Below, piece by piece: positions 56,200 to 64,000 of a stretch of 64,000 nt of DNA (its first letter is position 1; every line of letters starts with the position of its first letter). Below the pieces are notes generated by a model. The model ran no database searches. It worked only from the letters and a program-made list of their open reading frames with translations, and had not been told where the DNA came from. Source of the DNA: Mytilinidion resinicola. Its lineage: Eukaryota; Ascomycota; Dothideomycetes; Mytilinidiales; Mytilinidiaceae. The stretch lies in the NCBI RefSeq assembly GCF_010093595.1, contig NW_022985439.1:1011713-1075712 (forward strand), given 5' to 3'. The position numbers and the translations under genes were made by a program.

Positions 56200-59100
56200 A
56201 TGAATACACTCCGCTATACAGATGGCACGCCATGTCCGGCGCCGCCAAATCCATCCTTCCCGAATATCGATCGCTATTACCAGCACGCATACCAGCCCTC
56301 AGCATACGCGACGTCAACAACATCGTACCTCCAGGATGATACCACGAGCGCATTAGAATACACAACAGAACTCCAAAACAATTTTCGGAACGCGAAGCCC
56401 AGAAGGCGACCACGAGATGCGGCGCGAAAGGCCACTTTCAACCCGTCCATAGATATATTCGAGGACGTGGCACTAGAGGAGCAGCAACAACAAGCACCGG
56501 AAGTGGCCAGGAGGAGCAGGACTTCGCTTTTACCAAAAGAAGGAAACTCTGGAAGAAGTGCTATACTGGCGCAACCGGCGCAAAAGATTCCAATTGTTGC
56601 GCCACCTGTAAAGAAGGAACCACCGCCGAAGATCGTGAGACCAACCGCAAGACGACGGGTGTCGTCGATACTCGCGGATCGGGCTGGCGAAGAGGCAGAA
56701 AACACAGTACTTATGCAGAAGGAGGCCATCAGAGAGCGCAGGAAATCTGAGATTAAGAAGAACCCGCGCCGGAGGACCATATACGTTCCATCCGATGACA
56801 CGACCATGATCACGATACATCCAGGAGCTCCGACGCACAAGTACAAAGAAGGCCGGGTGAAGTCTCCTGACTTTGGACTCGAGTTAGTGACGCTTTCAGA
56901 GGAGGAACCGGAAAACCTTGTCCCAGCCATGAAACAGGACAAGAAGACTTCACGACAATCTCTAGCAAGGCCTCCCAAACGAGGACCCTTGCAACACACC
57001 TCCCGCCCTCTACAAACCGTATCGTTTTCAGAGGATCTCGCGGGAAAGGGCGGCGGGAAGGAAAATGTGCCCCCTGGATCCTTTTCGATCGACGACCAAA
57101 AAACTGCTAAGAAAGAAAGTCAATTCAACTTCTCCAAAGCAGGATCTGGACATAGAGCGTCGAAGCCAGCAAGGGTGCGTTTTGCCTCCTCCCAAGCAGC
57201 TGAGCCTGTTCCAGTCTCCAGGGTCAAGGTGGACGGTAGTCGCAAACGAGTCAATTCGGAAATCGGCCACTCTGGATCCCCTGCCAAATCCCACAAGGTT
57301 CGCGCGGATGGGGTTTCTGCTCCCACTGCTGCCCGAAAGGCGACCTCGCGAAGGATCTCGAAAGCACTACCCCCGGCATCTTCGTCTCCGTTTCAGCCAA
57401 AGGATTCTCCGCCGTCTGCTTTACGCAGAAAGCGGCCAGAACGTCCACCCTCGAAACTCAGTGTCCCCATCGTTGCGCATGAAAGGAGAAAGCAACCAGA
57501 GAAATATCCAGTGTTGTCCGAGGATCTCTGCAGACCGGAGTTGTATGAAGATCAATGGCTGAACTACCAAGAGGTAGCCATCACGCAACTCCTGAATTCC
57601 TTCTTCGACTCAGCAAACAAAGGGGCCAGCCTTGACATGGACCCAGGTGACCTCCGGAAAGCTTTGATCAAGATATATCACGAGCCAGCGGTTCCGTTAC
57701 TCCACAAACGCATCCAAGCGTCGCTACTCTATGGGGCGCTGAGTATCCCTAAAGACCTACTGGCTCAGACGTTACGGATCAAAGATGACGTAGGACTTCG
57801 CCGCAAATTCCTCAACTTATGGGTAGAAACATACGATCTTACTGCCCTGAGATGCGCAGCCGAAACTGTCATAGGCCGTAAAATTCCTGTCTCGTCCAGA
57901 CTATCTGGAGGATCAACAAGCTCCGATTGTGGAGAGCGTCAGCTACGCGCTGAACGAAGAGCGATCGACGGATACCTTGATACGTTCTTGATCCGCAATG
58001 AGGATGCCGTGCGCGTCAAGGCTGGTGTCGGCACAATTGCCAGTATTGCTAGAGCTAGCGAGCATCACGGAGACGACTTTGGAACCCACGGCTGGTCCTG
58101 GAGAAGAACAGTTCTTCGAAGTTTGATGCTCATTATGCTTCTAGATAAGGCTAAGACTACAGACATCCTTCCTGGTTGTCTATTTCAAATCTCGTCACCA
58201 CACAAGACCTCTGCTACGGTGCTGCAATCGTTTTCGACCATGCTGTTGCCATCTGTTGGCGATGTTACCCGTCCCCTCGGACATCTAAATTATCGCGTCG
58301 AGCACACTCAATATCCTCTACAAGAATACACATACCACGTCGAAAACCTAGCAACCGATCTGCGAGACGGTGTGCTCCTCACGAGGCTCGTAGAGTTACT
58401 TTTATATCCTCCCTCTACTCTCGCAAAGCAACGAGACGAAACAGTCACAATCACCATGCCGAGCGGCGAGTTGTTGACGAGTAATTTCGACCTAAATCTA
58501 AAAGAGACATGGATCCTATCCCAGCACCTCAAATTCCCAAGCCTCGCTCGAGCACAGAAGCTATACAATGCTCAGATTGCCCTAAGCGCCCTCGACGGTA
58601 TTAGAGGTATCCCACACCGCGCAATCTCAGACGTGAGACCGGAAGACATCGTCGACGGCCATCGCGAGAAGACCCTCAGTCTACTCTGGGCTCTTGTCGG
58701 CAAATGGGGTCTCGGAGCTCTCGTCAATTGGAGCGATGTCGAGAAAGAGATCGCTACATTCCGACGCGCGTGGTATGAGCAACACCCGGACCCGGAATCC
58801 GACCTCTACTCCTCGGACGAGGATACGACATCACTGGAAGGTCTTGCCCATCACAAGTACCTCCTAAAGAGTTGGGCATACAGCATCGCGCGCCTGCACG
58901 GCCTCCGCGTCTCAAACTTGACCACATCCTTTGCAGACAGCAGAGTCCTCGAAGCGATTGTGGATGCCTACCTCCCCACAACTATCGTCACCAGCACATC
59001 AATGTCCAAATCGTCCAATCGCAACGCATCTCTAGCACCAAAGCTCAGAGCAGCCGGCTGTTCCACCGCTTTCGTCTCCCTCTTCGCTCCGTCCTCCAAA

Positions 59101-59508
59101 TCCGCCACGCCCATTCCCTCGAAGGACTTCACGCTCCAAACTCTCACTTTCCTCGCCTCACGCCTTCCGCCACTCGCCCGCGCTCATCATGCTGCTGCTA
59201 CTATCCAGCGCTGCTTCCGCCTCTTTTTGGTACGCCGGACTGTAGGCCGCCGTGTCACGTTAATGCGGTTGGCCGCAGAGTGCGCCAAGGTGGTTCGGAC
59301 GAGAGAGAGGGTTGTGAATGCCGCGACGGTGCTACAGAGGGGTTGGAGGAAGGTGCTAGACGAACGAAAAGAGAGATTGCGGAAGGATATCACGGGTTTC
59401 CAGGCTCGTGCGCGCGGCTGGGCTGTGCGGAGAGCGCTGCGAGGTGCGCTTGCTGGCAAGCCAGGGTGGGGGAAGGTCAAGGAGAGGAGGGTGCGAGGGG
59501 GTTGGTAG
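56200..59508 (+). CDS. ASPM-like protein (calponin-homology and IQ motifs)
   Basis: Intronless, 1102 residues, ATG at 56200. About the first 420 residues are disordered and basic, rich in Arg/Lys/Ser (KEEAIRERRKSEIKKNPRRR-type) with many potential CDK sites. The middle holds an alpha-helical segment (LCRPELYEDQWLNYQEVAITQLLNSF) and calponin-homology-like regions (HVENLATDLRDGVLLTRLVELLL...LNLKETWILSQHLKFPSL and DGHREKTLSLLWALVGKWG). The C-terminus carries IQ-type calmodulin-binding motifs (AAATIQRCFRLFLVRRT, ATVLQRGWRKVLDERK, ITGFQARARGWAVRRAL). ASPM/asp proteins act at mitotic spindle poles; fungal members share the CH plus IQ layout. The function in this fungus is inferred. Confidence 0.88.
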   Translation: MNTLRYTDGTPCPAPPNPSFPNIDRYYQHAYQPSAYATSTTSYLQDDTTSALEYTTELQNNFRNAKPRRRPRDAARKATFNPSIDIFEDVALEEQQQQAPEVARRSRTSLLPKEGNSGRSAILAQPAQKIPIVAPPVKKEPPPKIVRPTARRRVSSILADRAGEEAENTVLMQKEAIRERRKSEIKKNPRRRTIYVPSDDTTMITIHPGAPTHKYKEGRVKSPDFGLELVTLSEEEPENLVPAMKQDKKTSRQSLARPPKRGPLQHTSRPLQTVSFSEDLAGKGGGKENVPPGSFSIDDQKTAKKESQFNFSKAGSGHRASKPARVRFASSQAAEPVPVSRVKVDGSRKRVNSEIGHSGSPAKSHKVRADGVSAPTAARKATSRRISKALPPASSSPFQPKDSPPSALRRKRPERPPSKLSVPIVAHERRKQPEKYPVLSEDLCRPELYEDQWLNYQEVAITQLLNSFFDSANKGASLDMDPGDLRKALIKIYHEPAVPLLHKRIQASLLYGALSIPKDLLAQTLRIKDDVGLRRKFLNLWVETYDLTALRCAAETVIGRKIPVSSRLSGGSTSSDCGERQLRAERRAIDGYLDTFLIRNEDAVRVKAGVGTIASIARASEHHGDDFGTHGWSWRRTVLRSLMLIMLLDKAKTTDILPGCLFQISSPHKTSATVLQSFSTMLLPSVGDVTRPLGHLNYRVEHTQYPLQEYTYHVENLATDLRDGVLLTRLVELLLYPPSTLAKQRDETVTITMPSGELLTSNFDLNLKETWILSQHLKFPSLARAQKLYNAQIALSALDGIRGIPHRAISDVRPEDIVDGHREKTLSLLWALVGKWGLGALVNWSDVEKEIATFRRAWYEQHPDPESDLYSSDEDTTSLEGLAHHKYLLKSWAYSIARLHGLRVSNLTTSFADSRVLEAIVDAYLPTTIVTSTSMSKSSNRNASLAPKLRAAGCSTAFVSLFAPSSKSATPIPSKDFTLQTLTFLASRLPPLARAHHAAATIQRCFRLFLVRRTVGRRVTLMRLAAECAKVVRTRERVVNAATVLQRGWRKVLDERKERLRKDITGFQARARGWAVRRALRGALAGKPGWGKVKERRVRGGW

Positions 59509-59915
59509 GATGGGATGCTGTTATGAGAATTTGATTAATGGAGTGAGGGCTACTATGGTGCTTTTGATGTATTCGTTTCATCTGTCTCTCGTCTTTAGGG
59601 AGCGATTATATTCTTTCGCTGTTTGGATGGGTCTTCTGGAGACTAGCGACTACTAGGGTGTTTTGATGATTCACGAAACTTGTCTTGTTATTCTTCTGGG
59701 TACGATAGTCTAGAGAACTTGGGTTGCTGCGAGAGAGTTGAGTAGATGTAATTTTCGGTGTTCAAAGGACACGCTATTACCAACCCCCCCATGCTATCTG
59801 AAACGACTCCGGGAAATGCGAGAGCAGCTCGAAACTCCTGAAATGCTACAAGTATCGCCTTTTGATCTCCATCCCATTGACGCCGTTAACGCTTTTCAAT
59901 CCCATAGCCCCTAAA
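59509..59915. other. Short intergenic region between convergent genes
   Basis: About 407 bp that must carry both 3' UTRs (ASPM-like and TFC4). I see no distinct element. Confidence 0.5.
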
Positions 59916-62900
59916 TCACTCAATCACAAGAGCCTCCTCCGTCACCCTCCTCGCGCCCTCGAAATCACCCGCCAGCGCCAGTATCGTCTGGATCGCAAAC
60001 GCCGCCTCTACGCTAAAATCCTCTGCTCCAACGTCACTATGCTCGCCTCTCTCGTGCTCCTCTCTCACCTTCGGCCCTAGCTCGATACACTTCCGATAAC
60101 ACGGCATTGCAAGCTGATTCAAGCCTAGCAGATGCCAAACGCGTCCCATGTTGAATTCGGCTTCTTGAAGAAGCACGGCAACATCGTCCTTCGTCCTAAG
60201 CTCGTAGTAGCGGAACACGAATGCCATGCCCTGCTGGACCTGGAACTGGCGGTTCTCGCTCTGCCGCTTCATCGCATGCTGCACGTAGCACAGCCCGATG
60301 CAGAGGTTCAGTACGGGGTCATCTGGGCAGATGGTATAGGCGCGGAAGTAGTAGTTGAGTGCTGCCGTGTACGTCGCGCCATCGGCGAGGGTGTGGCCGA
60401 AGAGAGCGAAGAGGACCGGGTCGTGGCCCCGAACATGCTGCAACAGTCCTTCTCGCACGGCCTTGCCTAGATAATTAGCACGCGCGGTATCGTTGTACTT
60501 GAACCAGTCGCGCTGCTCGTCGGTCATCTGCTGATAGTCGGAAAGTTTGATGTGACGGAGGATTGACTTCTGGTTTACAGCGGTGCTGTAAAAGCTTCCT
60601 TCGCCTAGCAGGCGGTTGGCAAGGCTGTATATGCGGTAGATGTCGCTGGAGTAGGGAAAGTTCTTCATGAACCAACGGACGGCGTTGACGACTTCCTGAG
60701 AAGAGTCGCACTCAATAGCGCAAGCAAGCCAGCAGGTGTGGATGCGGTATAGCAGATCCTTTCTGTGCCAGAATATACAGGATCTGCTTGCGCCGCTGAG
60801 GGTTGCGAAGCAGGCCCCAGAGTCGCCAGCCTTTGCAAGGAGGAGGGAATACTGGATCAAAACGCCGCCCCAGTCCTCGAAAGTAATACCGTGGAAGTCG
60901 TTGCAAGAGTCATCAGCCCGAGGATCGATATCCTGCTCGCCATCATCGACTCTGTTTGAAAAGCATGCTAGCCGAGACAAAATGGCCTCTCTCCACTCGA
61001 GCCCTTTCTTCCTGAAGTATCCTCTGAAGGGCTCGTTTCTGTCACACGAAAACATCTCGAATCCCAAAAACTCCGTCACCATTTCCTCGCCGGCGTCGAG
61101 ACACTTTTCTGCAGCTACGCGGTCGCCTTTCGTAGCATCTTCCCCCAACTCTCGTAGTAATGCAAAGTTAACCCTCATCTTACGATCAAGACCCTTTTGG
61201 TAATGGAACTCGTCAGGTCGCTGTCTTTCCGCATCCCGAATTCTCTTTCTTATTGATGTTAGGGGTGTCAGCAATTCTTCGTCCTCTGCCTCTCCATTGA
61301 ACGCCATCAAGTAAGGCATATACGTTATAGGGCCTACGATACGCGGATGTTGCATCGATATTTTCTTGGGTTTGAGAGTCTCCAAGGGTTGAGCAGGCAC
61401 CTCTGTCGCTCCACCATCCTCGTCCGTAAGCGCTTCGTCGACATCCATAACATCTTCGCCTTCACTAGTAATGGCATCTTCGCCAGGAACAGCATCAACC
61501 CCAATGACTGGCCGTGGAGCTAACGTTCTCAACATTAGTCTCTTCCCCTGGCGAACGGTTTTCTCAGCCTGGCTCTTTTTACTTGAGGTTGCGGCTTTCT
61601 TGGCTTCGGGAGCTTTACCAACAACACTTGAATACAGCCGTTTCTGGTATGGGCCTCTGCCCATAGGAGTTTTAGGCATCCAATCTGGCAAAACCGCTGC
61701 AATATGCTTGAACTGTAGGCGTTTGAGAAGGGAATGTCCGCCCATATTGTACGCTTGTCTTCCTCTTTGAATGGCTTCATACGCTTTACCACTTGCCTCG
61801 AGAAACTTTGCTAGCAGAGCCAACTCTTCCACCTTTTTGCAGTCGAATTTGATTAGGGTTTCCATATCTTCGGCTGCTTCATCAGAACGACCTAGTGCAT
61901 TGTAAGATCGAATGAGGTTAATGTAACAAGGAACGGTCATCTCGTCCGGATTGGTCTTCAAAGTTTTGTAGAATCGAATCGCTTGTTCGAAATGCTCCTC
62001 CGCTTTTAAAGCTTCAGCTGCTTCGCGAAACAGATCTCCGTAATCCATGACTTTCGCGTCGGTGCCTTTCACGTCTGGCTCAAGTAGTTCTAGGTGACGC
62101 TATGTATAATTAGTACAAGAAACTGCATATTCACATTGAGGACATACCATAGCCTCTTCGTAATTGTCAAGGCCGCTCATCCGCAACCTATTAGTCCCCA
62201 TTTTTACCCGTACTTCCATAGGCAGGCCAGCCCCGTAAGTGCCAAGCGGGTATTTTCCTAGTTCAAACCCTGCAACGTCGGTTCTTCTTAGCTCAAGTGC
62301 GATGTCCCATTCTCGATCATCGTCCAGCTCGTCCCAGAACACCTCGTCCTTTCTTCCAAGCAGCCACCTGGATAGCCTTTTGGCTTGTGCGACTGCTTTC
62401 TTGTGTTCCTTTTGCTTCTCGACAATTTCAAGATAATAATTGAGCAAGGACCAGTCAAAGCTACTGTTTGAGAATTCTTCGTTAGTGATGAAATGATTGA
62501 TCGAGTTCTCGAAGCTCTTCGAGGCCGTGTCAAGATATCTTTGGCCCTTAGCATCCTTGGTACATATTCGCGCCATTTCCCTCAGGATATCTGTTTCATG
62601 AGGCTTAATCTCCAGCATGAGACGACAAAGGCTCACAGCTTTTGCAACGTTGCCAAGTTCGAGCTCGATCTTCAGTTTTTCGTGTCGGGCTTCATAATCT
62701 CTGGGATCTATGATCAAAATCTCCCTCAGGCAGCTGATTGCAACGCCAATTTTGGTATTCCGTGTATACATTGGATACTTCTTCTCGTCAAGATCCCAGA
62801 CACGCTGGAGAACGTGGAACCAAAGGTGTTTATCCCGTTTAGTCGGAGCACCAACGATCAGAGCTTCTATGGAGCGTTGCTCATCTCCCATGTCTAAGTA

Positions 62901-63911
62901 GATCTCGGAAAGAAGGCTGTGTGTAGCGAAAATCTCCGGGTTGAGTTGTATAGCTGTCATAGCATATTCAGCGGCCGTTTTGAAGTCCCGGTTGATGTAC
63001 GACTCGTTCGCCTTTATTTGAAGACGCTTGTATTGCTGCCCTGGATCCGCAGCCTTACGAGCACCACGTCTGACATTTCCACTGCGAGTCTCTCGAGCTG
63101 GTGGGCGACGGTCTAGGATCGATCGACCACGGGCTCTGCCTCTACCTCCACCACGGCCCCTACCTCTACCTCTAGCGCTGCCTTTCCCTCTCACACTGCC
63201 TCTCCATCTAGCATTGCCTCTTCCTCGTCCTCTGCGCGGGGATTCGGGAGCCAACAGTTCATCGCCGCTGTTCAGTTCTTCGGCATCTGATGCCGAGAAA
63301 TCTGGATCGACTTCTGGATCATTGGCATCTCTAATGTCGTTTACGAATGCTTCTTCAACAGCTGGATCTTCCTCGCTTTCGGACTCGCTATCCTCATCGG
63401 AACGGTCGTACAAGATACCACTTTCAAAGGAGTTCACATAAGTTTGGTATCCCTGCAGGTTCGTCCGAACTGCGTCTGGTAGCACTGGATAAGACGCTTC
63501 TTCATCGTCGGATTCCTCAAAGTTAGTCGGGATGAACCCATCGTGGATCACAAGGCCTCCGGTTGCAAAATCTGCTTCGGTCTGGTAGCTAGCCGTCTGA
63601 GGGGCTGCTAGATTAGATGAAATGAACGGGTTATGGTCTGTATTGATTGCTGGGACTTGATGAGAGTATTCTGAGCCAGGTACTTGATGGCCGTACCCAT
63701 TACCATTTTGATACGGACTCTGGAAAGGCTGCCCTGACGGCCCAAAAGGTCCGCCTGGGAGAAAAGGTGAGGCACTGTGATTGAACGGCGTCTGTGGTTG
63801 ACCGGAGAAAGGCTGCTCCGTCGAATATGGGTCTAGATATTGTGCTGGTGGGAGCGGTTCCTCATCCGGGTTTCCATTCGGCCAGCTATAACGGCCGTAG
63901 CCTCGATCCAT
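59916..63911 (-). CDS. TFC4: TFIIIC subunit TFC4 (tau131), TPR protein with an RG-rich segment
   Basis: Two exons, complement(59916-62099, 62148-63911), give 1315 residues; yeast Tfc4 has about 1025. Order: Pro/Gln-rich N-terminus, acidic stretch (SESESEEDPAVEEAFV), Arg/Gly-rich box (about residues 225-265: PRRGRGRGNARWRG...RGRGRGRGGGRGR), then TPR arrays. TPR hallmarks include FKTAAEYAMTAIQLNPEIFATHSLLSEIYLDMGD and FEQAIRFYKTLKTNPDEMTVPCYINLIRSYNALGRSDEA in the second exon. The C-terminus ends LALAGDFEGARRVTEEALVIE. This protein assembles TFIIIB at tRNA and 5S genes. The 48-bp intron (GTATGT...ACATAG) sits after ...NYEEAM. Confidence 0.92.
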
Positions 63912-64000
63912 GACTGGAGTGCGATGTTTTATCCGCCTGGAGATCGCTTGGTCGGCTTCTTTCTTCGTCGGTAAGCGTGCATGGAGCCTAGCAGAGATGA
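63912..64000. other. Upstream sequence of TFC4 at the right edge
   Basis: The last 89 bp lie upstream of the TFC4 start codon. Nothing further can be told. Confidence 0.4.

Noticed and set aside
1..64000. CRISPR arrays, bacterial-type operons, tRNA or rRNA genes
   Set aside because: There is no regularly spaced direct-repeat array, genes are spliced and on both strands, and I found no tRNA-like T-arm pair or rRNA sequence by eye; a proper tRNA scan was not possible.

Overview
The window is nuclear DNA of a filamentous ascomycete (Pezizomycotina; Dothideomycetes-like is my guess, not proven). The evidence is spliceosomal introns of about 44-105 bp in most genes, with GT...AG borders and CTAAC/CTGAC-like branch sites, and gene families typical of this group: HET-domain protein, NACHT-ankyrin STAND protein, SUR7, TLDc protein RTC5, F-box/LRR proteins, and an ASPM-like CH/IQ protein. 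I assembled exon structures by hand and checked that reading frames close across every junction. Genes lie on both strands, about one per 2.5-3 kb, with no operon structure.

Layout. 1-8.7 kb: 5' part of a maleylacetate reductase gene (running off the left edge), an F-box protein, mitochondrial ribosomal protein bL36m, RTC5, and an unusual large Arf-like GTPase with a triplicated C-terminal module. 9-21 kb: accessory-looking stretch with an MFS transporter, a HET protein, a macro-domain-like protein, a TIR transposon whose centre is a 400-N gap, and a NACHT-ankyrin-ZZ STAND gene whose frame changes once without a clear explanation. 21.6-24.3 kb: a small one-membrane-pass protein gene broken by two stop codons, then a G1 cyclin. 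24.3-30.0 kb: a 5.7-kb stretch in which I support no gene. 30-39.2 kb: UTP4, PNG1 and a SUR7-family gene. 40.7-50.4 kb: an alpha/beta hydrolase, a PAP2 lipid phosphatase, a second MFS transporter and RAD9. 50.6-64 kb: an F-box/LRR gene with a MITE-like inverted repeat in an intron, a GH32 glycosidase, an ASPM-like protein and TFIIIC subunit TFC4.

Most genes are core housekeeping functions (ribosome biogenesis, Pol III transcription, cell cycle, DNA-damage checkpoint, glycoprotein quality control, membrane domains) and do not form one pathway. The part most likely to hold something new is 12-21 kb: potential non-self recognition genes beside a mobile element with phased 22-bp subterminal repeats and an 8-bp target-site duplication. 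The other notable item is the Arf-like GTPase fusion at 6.3-8.6 kb.
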